Of a stretch of 8,178 bases of DNA, positions 1 to 5,598 are shown piece after piece. The position numbers were made by a program, and so were the translations under genes. The stretch covers positions 1-8,178 of the forward strand of contig JAGQVC010000058.1 in assembly GCA_020438185.1 (NCBI GenBank), given 5' to 3'. This DNA comes from Bacteroidota bacterium. Its GTDB lineage: Bacteria > Bacteroidota > Bacteroidia > M30B66. The stretch's first letter is position 1. Each line of letters begins with the position of its first letter. Under the pieces are notes generated by a model. The model saw nothing but the letters and a program-made list of their open reading frames with translations, did no database searches and had not been told where the DNA came from.

Positions 1-791
1 TGCCTCAGAATATTGAATTCCCCGCGAATGTCTTTCGAATCGGCCGGAATCATAAACAAAAGAACCGCGTTGCGTTCGATGTGCCGTAAAAAACGTAGTC
101 CAAGTCCGCGACCTTCTGCGGCACCTTCGATAATTCCGGGTATATCGGCCATCACAAACGATTTATAATCGCGGTAGGCAACAATTCCCAGGTTGGGAAC
201 AAGTGTGGTAAAGGGGTAATCGGCAATTTCCGGCCTGGCGGCCGATAATACTGAAAGCAACGTTGACTTTCCTGCATTCGGGAAGCCTACCAGTCCGACA
301 TCGGCAAGAATTTTCAATTCAAGCACTTTCCACAAATCCTGTCCGGGCTCGCCGGGTTGCGCAAAGCGCGGTGTTTGCAGCGTTGCCGACTTAAAGTGGT
401 TATTTCCCAATCCGCCGCGGCCACCTGGAACCAGCACTTTTTCCTGACCATCTTCGGTTATTTCGAAATCTATTTCACCGCTTATTTCATCACGGGCCAC
501 AGTTCCCAGTGGTACTTCAAGAATTACATCATTTCCGTCTTTTCCGTGTTTTAGGGCACTGGAGCCGTTTCCGCCGGGATCGGCGATAACATGCTTACGG
601 TATTTCAGGTGTAGCAACGTCCACAACTGCGCATTGCCGCGTAAAATTACATGCCCGCCGCGGCCACCATCGCCGCCATCGGGACCACCTTTGGCAGTAT
701 GTCTGTCGCGGTGAAAATGCACCGAACCCGCTCCGCCCTTACCGGAACGGCAGCAAATTTTTACGTAGTCAACAAAATTCGATTCGGCCAT
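1..791 (-). CDS. obg: Obg family GTPase (ObgE/CgtA), C-terminal part beyond window
   Basis: Obg GTPases bind the 50S subunit and act in late ribosome assembly and stress/(p)ppGpp signalling in the cytosol. The visible 263 residues start at ATG 791-789 (MAESNFVDYV) and run off the left edge. Residues 1-158 form the glycine-rich Obg fold, with repeated GGxGG-type turns (GKGGAG near 18, GGPDGGDGGRGG at 35-46, VPGGRGGLGN at 121-130). The G domain follows: G1/P-loop GFPNAGKST at 169-177, switch I threonines in YPFTTL at 192-197, and G3 DIPG at 216-219. The G4 (NKxD), G5 and C-terminal regions lie outside. The upstream peroxiredoxin transcript ends at its own terminator, so obg probably has its own promoter; a TAGTTTTGC box lies 10 nt before the ATG. 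The family call is very secure. Confidence 0.97.
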   Translation of the reverse strand, partial: MAESNFVDYVKICCRSGKGGAGSVHFHRDRHTAKGGPDGGDGGRGGHVILRGNAQLWTLLHLKYRKHVIADPGGNGSSALKHGKDGNDVILEVPLGTVARDEISGEIDFEITEDGQEKVLVPGGRGGLGNNHFKSATLQTPRFAQPGEPGQDLWKVLELKILADVGLVGFPNAGKSTLLSVLSAARPEIADYPFTTLVPNLGIVAYRDYKSFVMADIPGIIEGAAEGRGLGLRFLRHIERNAVLLFMIPADSKDIRGEFNILR

Positions 792-800
792 AATTCAAGC

Positions 801-809
801 GCAAAACTA
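801..809 (-). promoter_or_regulatory. Candidate -7 promoter box of obg (TAGTTTTGC)
   Basis: Read on the minus strand this is TAGTTTTGC, a full match to the Bacteroidota -7 consensus TAnnTTTG. It lies about 10 nt before the obg ATG and about 65 nt beyond the peroxiredoxin terminator. No TTTG is found at the usual 19-21 nt upstream, so the -33 element is missing or degenerate. This is a motif match only. Confidence 0.4.
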
Positions 810-873
810 CAATTACCGCCTTAAACTGCACTATTTGTTTTGAATAATAGCAAACCCGGGCTGCAAGCGGTAT

Positions 874-908
874 AAAAAAAGAAGACCGCTGCTGTTGCAA
901 CGGTCTTC
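874..908 (-). terminator. Intrinsic terminator of the peroxiredoxin gene
   Basis: An 8-bp perfect stem (GAAGACCG at 881-888, CGGTCTTC at 901-908) continues past one C/A mismatch into TGC/GCA closed by a TGTT loop. Read on the minus strand it is followed directly by seven T residues (874-880). It begins 18 nt after the stop codon of the minus-strand peroxiredoxin gene. There is no T run on the plus-strand side, so it is one-directional. Confidence 0.9.
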
Positions 909-926
909 CAAATAAAATGAATTCAA

Positions 927-1559
927 TTAGTGGGCAGCCAGATAATCAGCTACGCCATCGTGTGTTGCCTTCATCGCTGAAGCGCCTTTGCTCCAGTTGG
1001 CCGGACAAACCTCACCGTTTTCTTCGAAATACTGAAGAGCATCAACCATACGAAGTGCTTCGTCAACATTGCGACCCAGCGGCAAATCATTCACAACCTG
1101 GTGACGAACAATTCCATCCTTATCAATCAGGAACAATCCGCGGAAAGCTACCATCGGACCGCTTGCAATCATTTCATCGTCTTCGTTGTAGTCGTATTCG
1201 CCAAACAAAACTCCGTAATTCATTGAAATTGTTTTGGCGGTGTCGGCAACAATCGGGTAGGTAATTCCCTGAATACCACCTTTGCCTTTAGGCACCTGCA
1301 ACCAGCCCCAGTGCGACTGTTCAGTATCGGTTGAACAGGCAACAACTGCAACGTTGCGTGCTTCGAATTCGGCAAGTTTTTCCTGAAAAGCATGCAATTC
1401 GGTAGGGCAAACAAAAGTGAAATCTTTTGGATAAAAGAAAAATAGAACGTGCTTCTGGCCAAGGTACTGCTCAAGTGAAAAATCTTCAACAATATCTTTT
1501 CCGTTGATTACTGCCTGAGCTGAAAATCGTGGGGCAACTTTCCCAACAAGTACTGACAT
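927..1559 (-). CDS. Typical 2-Cys peroxiredoxin (AhpC/Prx1 subfamily)
   Basis: A 210-residue cytosolic thiol peroxidase that reduces H2O2, organic peroxides and peroxynitrite. The peroxidatic site is YPKDFTFVCPTE, with P44, T48 and C51; the conserved arginine is R140 (AFRGLF); the resolving cysteine is C185 in EVCPANW. A third cysteine, C75, is not part of the canonical pair. Length and layout match the AhpC-Prx1 group. The GGLG motif tied to hyperoxidation sensitivity reads GGIQG (94-98), and the C-terminus (VADYLAAH) lacks the YF motif, so the enzyme is predicted to resist over-oxidation. The start ATG at 1559 is preceded by a -7 box with a leader of about 30 nt, and by a putative OxyR site further up. 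It is monocistronic, with its own terminator. The reductant partner (AhpF or thioredoxin) is not in view, so I do not commit to the symbol ahpC. Confidence 0.96.
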   Translation of the reverse strand: MSVLVGKVAPRFSAQAVINGKDIVEDFSLEQYLGQKHVLFFFYPKDFTFVCPTELHAFQEKLAEFEARNVAVVACSTDTEQSHWGWLQVPKGKGGIQGITYPIVADTAKTISMNYGVLFGEYDYNEDDEMIASGPMVAFRGLFLIDKDGIVRHQVVNDLPLGRNVDEALRMVDALQYFEENGEVCPANWSKGASAMKATHDGVADYLAAH

Positions 1560-1594
1560 ATGTATTTGGTTTTAAGTGTTAAAATTTTTGCGCT

Positions 1595-1603
1595 GCAAAG
1601 GTA
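1595..1603 (-). promoter_or_regulatory. -7 promoter box of the peroxiredoxin gene (TACCTTTGC)
   Basis: TACCTTTGC on the minus strand matches TAnnTTTG fully and sits about 36 nt before the peroxiredoxin ATG. The nearest TTTG (1632-1629) is 25 nt upstream, longer than the usual 19-21, so the -33 contact would be poor. A poor -33 is compatible with a promoter that depends on an activator, such as the OxyR-like site just upstream. Confidence 0.55.
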
Positions 1604-1644
1604 ATGAATGCGCATGAGGAAACGTCACCAAACGCTAAATGTTT

Positions 1645-1676
1645 ATAGGTGTTGACTATAGCCTGATAGAAACTAT
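1645..1676 (-). promoter_or_regulatory. Putative OxyR operator upstream of the peroxiredoxin gene
   Basis: Four tetramers appear in order: ATAG (1645-1648), N7, CTAT (1656-1659), N6, ATAG (1666-1669), N3, CTAT (1673-1676). The classical OxyR site is ATAG-N7-CTAT-N7-ATAG-N7-CTAT. The first pair has exactly that spacing and the second is compressed. The cluster is symmetric and lies about 40-75 bp upstream of the -7 box, where an activating LysR-type regulator would bind. The motif is seen; OxyR binding is inferred. Confidence 0.45.
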
Positions 1677-1691
1677 AAATATTTCTTATTT

Positions 1692-1714
1692 CGCCTGCCG
1701 GCGGAATGAAACTC
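1692..1714 (+). repeat. Palindromic 23-bp repeat, copy 1
   Basis: The 23 bases from CGCCTGCCGGCGG to AAACTC are identical to positions 2455-2477 in the same orientation. The core folds into a GC hairpin (CGCC, TGCC loop, GGCG) extended on both sides by T/A and one T/G pair (about 1689-1707). It lies 19 nt past the hepT stop codon. There is no T run on either side, so it is not a canonical terminator and looks more like a dispersed REP-type element. Confidence 0.8.
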
Positions 1715-1733
1715 TAAACATGGAGTACTGCCA

Positions 1734-2084
1734 TCAATTTTGAAGGGAACTAAGAATATTTGAGACTTTTTCTTTCAGGTCAGGAAGGTCAAAAATGATG
1801 ATATCCCAGGTCACATGCGGATCTATTCCAAAGTATTCATGAACGAAAATGTTTCGCATCCCCTTTATTTGTTTCCATTCTATTTCAACGAAGTTATTTT
1901 TAATTTCATCAGAAATGCTATTGCTGGCTTCCCCAATTATTTCTAATTGTTTGATGCAGGCATAACGCATCATTGAGTTTTCAAGAAATGCATCAAAGTC
2001 AGCGTTTTCAGTATATAACTCAATTTCTTGAATTGCTTCAATAATATGACTTAATCTGGCAAAGTCACCTTTACTGCCTCGCAT
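1734..2084 (-). CDS. hepT: HepT-like HEPN-domain ribonuclease toxin (DUF86)
   Basis: A 116-residue HEPN toxin of the HepT/MntA (type VII) toxin-antitoxin family; such toxins cleave RNA as dimers. The hallmark Rx4HxY motif is present as RNIFVHEY: R77 and H82 are the predicted RNase residues and Y84 the tyrosine that MntA AMPylates in studied relatives. It is all-helical in character, with the conserved ACIKQLEIIGEAS helix at 42-54. The start ATG (2084-2082) overlaps the last 14 nt of mntA, so translation is probably coupled, with the antitoxin made first. Base composition is low in GC (for example 16 of 60 at 1861-1920). The size is that of complete family members and no lesion is visible. The identity of the pair is secure; the RNA target is unknown. 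Confidence 0.9.
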   Translation of the reverse strand: MRGSKGDFARLSHIIEAIQEIELYTENADFDAFLENSMMRYACIKQLEIIGEASNSISDEIKNNFVEIEWKQIKGMRNIFVHEYFGIDPHVTWDIIIFDLPDLKEKVSNILSSLQN

Positions 2085-2367
2085 AAATCAGCTGTTTTTC
2101 CTTGTCAATTTCAGGCATGATGTAATTTGATAAACTTCCTGAAGTAACAAGATCAACATCTTTTCTGAGTATTTCTTCGAGATCTAATTTCATTTGAACA
2201 AAACCAAGCCCGATACGCTGGTTGTAGTCAAGTTCCAAAAGAATATCAATATCACTATTTTTTGTTGCCTGCCCTCGTACATAAGAACCGAACAGATAAG
2301 CCTTTACAACAGGTTTATCTTTGAAATAATTTTGCAGGGCAATCATTTTTTCAAGTTCCAGCTTCAT
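2071..2367 (-). CDS. mntA: MntA-like minimal nucleotidyltransferase antitoxin
   Basis: A 98-residue MNT-domain protein of the DNA polymerase beta superfamily. In the characterised HepT/MntA system it silences HepT by transferring AMP to the tyrosine of the Rx4HxY motif. Seen here: the signature GSYVRGQATKNSDID (GS-x10-DxD, two metal-binding aspartates) and a later DVDLV supplying the third acidic residue. I start at ATG 2367-2365 (MKLELEKMIALQ). A frame extension to a TTG at 2400 would place the TACCTTTG promoter box inside the coding region. A second ATG at 2346 is also possible. It overlaps hepT by 14 nt in the order antitoxin then toxin. The cassette is AT-rich and bracketed by identical 23-bp repeats, which suggests horizontal acquisition. 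Confidence 0.88.
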   Translation of the reverse strand: MKLELEKMIALQNYFKDKPVVKAYLFGSYVRGQATKNSDIDILLELDYNQRIGLGFVQMKLDLEEILRKDVDLVTSGSLSNYIMPEIDKEKQLIYARQ

Positions 2368-2372
2368 ATATT

Positions 2373-2401
2373 CAAAGGTAATACATATACAGAAATGCAA
2401 A
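2373..2401 (-). promoter_or_regulatory. Promoter of the mntA-hepT operon (TTTG-N17-TACCTTTG)
   Basis: Minus strand: TTTG at 2401-2398, 17 nt spacer, then TACCTTTG at 2380-2373, a full match to the -7 consensus with a slightly short spacer. Only five bases (AATAT) separate the box from the chosen ATG, so the transcript would start almost at the codon. It decides against the upstream TTG start. Confidence 0.6.
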
Positions 2402-2454
2402 CTTATATTTAGGTCATACTAAGTTTGTTAAAGAAAATTTGTTTATGTCTTTTC

Positions 2455-2477
2455 CGCCTGCCGGCGGAATGAAACTC
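2455..2477 (+). repeat. Palindromic 23-bp repeat, copy 2
   Basis: Identical to 1692-1714 in the same orientation. Here the hairpin is perfect for 7 bp (TTCCGCC, TGCC loop, GGCGGAA, about 2452-2469). The repeat overlaps two bases of the ZIP stop codon (2476-2478). With copy 1 it brackets the mntA-hepT cassette; the two start 763 bp apart. No T tract follows on either strand. Confidence 0.8.
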
Positions 2478-3249
2478 AGTGAATGAAAAGAGCTGTTAGA
2501 ATACCAATAACTATTGTGAGAAGTTTAATCAGATTAAAGCGGTGGTTCTGATCTGACTCAAACAAAATGGTTGTGCTGATATGCAGGAAAATTCCAATTA
2601 CGAAAGCCAGTGCCATTAATCCGAATTGCTCAGCTTCGGCTCCGCCACCGGGAAAAAGAAAATAGGCCGCAGCGGCTCCCGCAGGAGTCATAACCGCAAA
2701 TACCGAAAGCGCCAAAATGCTGGATTTAACCGATTTTCCTGCAATCATAAACAATGTGGCCAGCGTAACCGAAATGGGGATGTTGTGAAAGATAATGGCA
2801 GTAAATAATTCATCCGAATCGGGCCTGAAAAGCAAGGGAATGCCTTCAACAAAAGCGTGAATACCCAAACCCAGCATGAGCAGGTAGGGGAAACGCTGCA
2901 TTACCGGGTGGGCGTGGTGAAGGTGGTGGTCGTGATGATGGCCGTGCTCGTGTTTATGTTGCTGTTCCGGAGCGTGCATGTGGCCGTGTTCAATCCCTCC
3001 CGATATGTAATCAAGAAGGAGCTGTACAAGAAAACCTGCTATAATAAGCCAGCCCGTTTGTGTGGCATTTCCGAGGCCCGAATATACATCGGGTAGCAAA
3101 TGAAACAGGCATAATGCAAGTATGAACGCTCCGCTGTATGAAAGCAAAAGCTTTAGTATCTTCTCGTTTTTCCAGCGAAAAAGCAAAACACATCCGCCGC
3201 AGGCGAGAACCGAGAAAAACAGCAACAGCAAACGGTCGTAAGGCATCAT
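2476..3249 (-). CDS. ZIP family divalent metal transporter
   Basis: A 257-residue inner-membrane protein that imports Zn2+ or related metals (Fe2+, Mn2+) to the cytoplasm. About eight membrane spans can be drawn: near 5-24, 33-52, 66-84, 120-140, 147-170, 176-198, 208-231 and 238-256. The long loop between spans 3 and 4 (residues 88-114) is packed with histidine, the usual metal-sensing loop of ZIPs. Transport-site residues are visible in span 4 (GIHAFVEGIP: H131, E135) and span 5 (HNIPIS: H155, N156). The start ATG (3249-3247) overlaps the stop of the upstream methyltransferase as ATGA, implying translational coupling; a second ATG follows at once. Substrate cannot be told from sequence, though zinc is the family default. 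The 3' end abuts repeat copy 2. Confidence 0.92.
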   Translation of the reverse strand: MMPYDRLLLLFFSVLACGGCVLLFRWKNEKILKLLLSYSGAFILALCLFHLLPDVYSGLGNATQTGWLIIAGFLVQLLLDYISGGIEHGHMHAPEQQHKHEHGHHHDHHLHHAHPVMQRFPYLLMLGLGIHAFVEGIPLLFRPDSDELFTAIIFHNIPISVTLATLFMIAGKSVKSSILALSVFAVMTPAGAAAAYFLFPGGGAEAEQFGLMALAFVIGIFLHISTTILFESDQNHRFNLIKLLTIVIGILTALFIH

Positions 3250-3989
3250 GGTTTTCTAACTATATATATGAGCCTGTCTGACTTTCCGGCAACAAATGGT
3301 TGTAAACTATAATTGCCGAAAACGTGTTCAATTTTAAGCCCGGCCACCTCGAAATACGCTTCAAATTCTTCCTTGCCAAGCATGCTTACACGTTCCTCAA
3401 AATGGAAATTCTGCCCTTTATCGGAAACGTCAATTTCCTTGATGATTTTACCTGCAACTATTTTTTTACGGATGCTAAAATCGATTCCCGAAACATGTCT
3501 GCTTTCCTCTTGTGTTCCGTTTAACCGGATTTGTTCAACATTGAGGAAGTCAATTACGAAAACTCCTCCCGGCTTTAGCGTTTTGGCTACATTCTGAATA
3601 ACCAGTTCGTTTTCGTGATTGTGCCTGAAGTACCCGAAGCTTGTGAACAGATTGAACACGCAGTCGAAATAATTGGTGCTCAATAATTTACGCATATCAT
3701 GTATGTAAAAATGCAGCTTGTCGCCTGCATTTTTTGAAGCCTCTTCAATACTTGCCGGTGACAAATCAACACCTGTCACATCAAATCCAAGTTTATTCAG
3801 GTAAATGGCATGGCGACCTCTTCCACATGCCAGATCAAGCACTCGGGCTTCGGCCGAAGGCTTTATAAAACTGATGAGATGATTGAGAAAGAAAACAGCT
3901 TCTGTATCGTCCCGGTGATTGTAAAGCACAGGATAATACGGTGAATCAAACCACACCTGAAACCAATCAGTTTGAGTATTTTCAATCAT
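3246..3989 (-). CDS. Class I SAM-dependent methyltransferase, substrate unknown
   Basis: A 247-residue Rossmann-fold methyltransferase. SAM-binding motif I is VLDLACGRGRH (50-60), the acidic motif II is GVDLSP (73-78), a post-core motif NLFTSFGYF lies at 113-121, and LKPGG at 138-142 precedes the next strand. The N-terminal WF..W..SPYYPVLYNHRDD segment belongs to a cytosolic methyltransferase family common in Bacteroidota, whose substrate I do not know. I chose ATG 3989-3987 over an in-frame ATG at 4058. The longer form adds 23 residues unlike the family and would engulf a perfect TACTTTTGC promoter box that ends 5 nt before the chosen start. It is first gene of an operon with the ZIP transporter (ATGA overlap) and divergent from the THUMP methyltransferase. 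From memory this three-gene neighbourhood recurs in Bacteroidota, but I could not check. Confidence 0.9.
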   Translation of the reverse strand: MIENTQTDWFQVWFDSPYYPVLYNHRDDTEAVFFLNHLISFIKPSAEARVLDLACGRGRHAIYLNKLGFDVTGVDLSPASIEEASKNAGDKLHFYIHDMRKLLSTNYFDCVFNLFTSFGYFRHNHENELVIQNVAKTLKPGGVFVIDFLNVEQIRLNGTQEESRHVSGIDFSIRKKIVAGKIIKEIDVSDKGQNFHFEERVSMLGKEEFEAYFEVAGLKIEHVFGNYSLQPFVAGKSDRLIYIVRKP

Positions 3990-3994
3990 CGGGC

Positions 3995-4003
3995 GCAAAA
4001 GTA
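3995..4003 (-). promoter_or_regulatory. -7 promoter box of the methyltransferase-ZIP operon (TACTTTTGC)
   Basis: Minus-strand TACTTTTGC is a full TAnnTTTG match, and its G lies 6 nt before the chosen ATG. A TTTG at 4023-4020 is 16 nt upstream, shorter than usual for a -33 element. Its position supports the shorter methyltransferase start. Confidence 0.5.
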
Positions 4004-4093
4004 AAGAAACCCTGAACAACAAACGATAATCAATTGTTTTTTGCCATTTTTGCGGCATTTCAAGGATTTATAGGTTAATTGGCCGAACTTAGC

Positions 4094-4102
4094 CAACTTT
4101 GC
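4094..4102 (+). promoter_or_regulatory. Candidate -7 promoter box of the THUMP methyltransferase gene
   Basis: CAACTTTGC differs from TAnnTTTG at the first base only and would give a leader of about 30 nt to the ATG at 4137. No convincing -33 element is seen. This is the only reasonable candidate in the divergent intergenic region 3990-4136. Confidence 0.35.
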
Positions 4103-4136
4103 GACCTGTAGATACAATTCTTTAATAACCACATAA

Positions 4137-5294
4137 ATGAATTCTGAAATCCTTATTCGAACCTATGCGGGACTCGAAGAAGTGCTTGCTCAGGAGGTTG
4201 GCAAATTGGGTGGAATCAACCCTCAGGCAATTGTGCGTGGGGTAACCTGCCAGGGCGACGAAGGGTTCATTTACAAACTTAATCTGGCATTGCGCACCGG
4301 ATTGAGGGTGCTCAAGCCTCTTCATGAATTTGAGTTTCGTAACAACGAAGATTTCCACCGGGAAGTGATGAGCATTGACTGGCCTTCATATTTTGATGTG
4401 AAGAAGACCATAAGTGTGGATACGCTTCTGTTTTCCGATCGCTTCAAAAACAGCATGTTCGTTTCACAGCTTGCCAAGGATGGTATTTGCGATCGATTCA
4501 GAAATGATACCGGGAAGCGTCCTTTTGTTGATGGGCATAAACCTGACATTCAGATAAGTGTGTACGTACGCAACTACAAAGCAGTTGTTTACCTCGATAG
4601 TTCAGGCGAAAGCCTGCACATCCGCGGGTACCGCGCAAACAATGTAATTGCACCGTTAAGCGAAGTGCTTGCTGCAGGTATTTTAAGTATGACAGGTTGG
4701 AGTCACCACTTCCCTCTTTACGACCCGATGTGCGGTTCAGCAACCTTCTCAATCGAAGCAGCTTTGATGGCTGATAAAATACCTCCCGGAATTTTTCGCG
4801 AAGGATTTTCGTTTATGAACTGGAAATCGTTCGATCCGGAGCTGTTCAGCACCATTCGTGAAGGATTGGTTAACAGAATTGAGGATAACAAAGCGCAAAT
4901 TTTTGCTTCCGATATCAACAGAAGAGCCGTAGAAGCTGCAAAAGATAATATTTACAGAGCCGGAGTCGAGGACGTGGTTCAACTGCAAACGGCCGATTTC
5001 AGAAAGCTGGATCCGCCTGGTAAAAAGGCATTGGTTATTCTCAATCCGCCTTACGGCGAGAGACTCAAGCCGGAGGATATTGAAAAACTATATTCTGAGA
5101 TAGGCTCAGTTCTGAAACATACTTTTGCTGGATCTGAGGCCTGGATTTTTAGTGCCGCCGAAGATGCTTTTAAGTACATCGGATTGAAGCCTTCACGAAA
5201 AATAAAGTTGTTTAACGGCAGTCTGGAATGCAAGCTTTTACGCTTTGAAATGTATGCCGGATCTAAAAAGTTGAAAATGAATGAGAAGAAATAA
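4137..5294 (+). CDS. rlmL: THUMP-domain 23S rRNA (guanine-N2) methyltransferase, RlmL type
   Basis: A 385-residue SAM-dependent RNA methyltransferase. It matches the N-terminal (RlmL) half of the E. coli RlmKL fusion and stand-alone YpsC-type proteins; RlmL makes N2-methylguanosine at position 2445 of 23S rRNA. Residues 1 to about 160 are a ferredoxin-like plus THUMP RNA-binding region, with the LALRTGLRVL and FKNSMFVSQLAKDGICDRFR family segments. The catalytic domain follows: motif I YDPMCGSATFSIEAAL (195-210), acidic loop ASDIN (257-261), catalytic motif IV NPPYGERL (303-310), and C-terminal FNGSLECKLLRFE (359-371). No RlmK domain follows, so this is the unfused form. The ATG at 4137 yields the natural family N-terminus. 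It is divergent from the methyltransferase-ZIP operon. The exact modified base is inferred by homology. Confidence 0.92.
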   Translation: MNSEILIRTYAGLEEVLAQEVGKLGGINPQAIVRGVTCQGDEGFIYKLNLALRTGLRVLKPLHEFEFRNNEDFHREVMSIDWPSYFDVKKTISVDTLLFSDRFKNSMFVSQLAKDGICDRFRNDTGKRPFVDGHKPDIQISVYVRNYKAVVYLDSSGESLHIRGYRANNVIAPLSEVLAAGILSMTGWSHHFPLYDPMCGSATFSIEAALMADKIPPGIFREGFSFMNWKSFDPELFSTIREGLVNRIEDNKAQIFASDINRRAVEAAKDNIYRAGVEDVVQLQTADFRKLDPPGKKALVILNPPYGERLKPEDIEKLYSEIGSVLKHTFAGSEAWIFSAAEDAFKYIGLKPSRKIKLFNGSLECKLLRFEMYAGSKKLKMNEKK

Positions 5295-5314
5295 TTCAAA
5301 ATAAACTTTGAATT
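5293..5314 (+). repeat. AT-rich inverted repeat at the rlmL end / csp promoter
   Basis: AATTCAAA (5293-5300), 6-nt spacer, TTTGAATT (5307-5314): perfect 8-bp arms. The left arm shares two bases with the rlmL stop codon and the right arm contains the TTTG proposed as the csp -33 element. It could be a weak RNA hairpin or an operator; no T tract follows. Confidence 0.4.
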
Positions 5315-5336
5315 GTTTCGGAAAGCTGTACTTTTA
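5307..5336 (+). promoter_or_regulatory. Promoter of the cold-shock gene (TTTG-N18-TACTTTTA)
   Basis: TTTG at 5307-5310, 18 nt spacer, then TACTTTTA at 5329-5336, which departs from TAnnTTTG only at the last base. The spacer is close to the usual 19-21. A start near 5340 leaves an AT-rich leader of about 19 nt before the ATG at 5359. Confidence 0.5.
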
Positions 5337-5358
5337 TAGCTTCAATTACAATTTTTTA

Positions 5359-5550
5359 ATGAAAACAGGTACAATTAAATTCTTTAACGCAACCAAAGGT
5401 TTCGGTTTCGTTAAAGTGGACGAAACCGATCAGGAAATTTTCGTTCATGTTACAGGACTTATCGATCAGGTTCGTGAAGCTGATAAAGTTTCTTTCGAAG
5501 TTATCGAAGGCCGTAAAGGTTTGAATGCAGTCAATGTGAAAAAGATCTAA
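5359..5550 (+). CDS. Cold-shock domain protein (CspA family)
   Basis: A 63-residue single cold-shock domain that binds single-stranded RNA or DNA and acts as an RNA chaperone in the cytosol. RNP1 is KGFGFV (13-18) and RNP2 is IFVHVT (27-32). The tryptophan usual in strand 1 of CspA is phenylalanine here (IKFFN). I start at ATG 5359 (MKTGTIKFF), where the domain begins; an in-frame TTG at 5308 would add 17 residues and would cover the promoter. The leader is AT-rich without a Shine-Dalgarno. It has its own promoter and a strong terminator 22 nt after the stop, so it is a monocistronic unit. Despite the family name, expression need not be cold-induced. Confidence 0.95.
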   Translation: MKTGTIKFFNATKGFGFVKVDETDQEIFVHVTGLIDQVREADKVSFEVIEGRKGLNAVNVKKI

Positions 5551-5572
5551 TCTTGCGAGATATGCGTTTACC

Positions 5573-5598
5573 AACCCCGGCTTGTCCGGGGTTTTTTT
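5573..5598 (+). terminator. Intrinsic terminator of the cold-shock gene
   Basis: A perfect 8-bp stem AACCCCGG (5573-5580) with CCGGGGTT (5586-5593), a 5-nt CTTGT loop, and a run of seven T (5592-5598). It lies 22 nt after the csp stop codon, a textbook Rho-independent terminator on the plus strand. Confidence 0.93.

Noticed and set aside
357..554. Plus-strand frame of 65 codons opposite obg
   Set aside because: Antisense to the conserved Obg fold, with no features of its own.
917..1264. Plus-strand open frame of 115 codons opposite the peroxiredoxin gene
   Set aside because: It lies entirely antisense to a well-conserved peroxiredoxin, has no family features and crosses that gene's stop region; a shadow of codon bias.
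2857..3096. Plus-strand frame of 79 codons rich in Val/Met
   Set aside because: It is the antisense of the His-rich loop of the ZIP transporter (CAC/CAT repeats read as GTG/ATG), not a real gene.
3246..4058. Longer 270-residue form of the methyltransferase from the ATG at 4058
   Set aside because: The extra 23 residues do not resemble the family N-terminus and would include a perfect TACTTTTGC promoter box; ATG 3989 preferred, though the longer form cannot be fully excluded.
5308..5358. Upstream TTG start for the cold-shock protein
   Set aside because: The extension would cover the proposed promoter and add 17 residues before a complete cold-shock domain that starts naturally at 5359.
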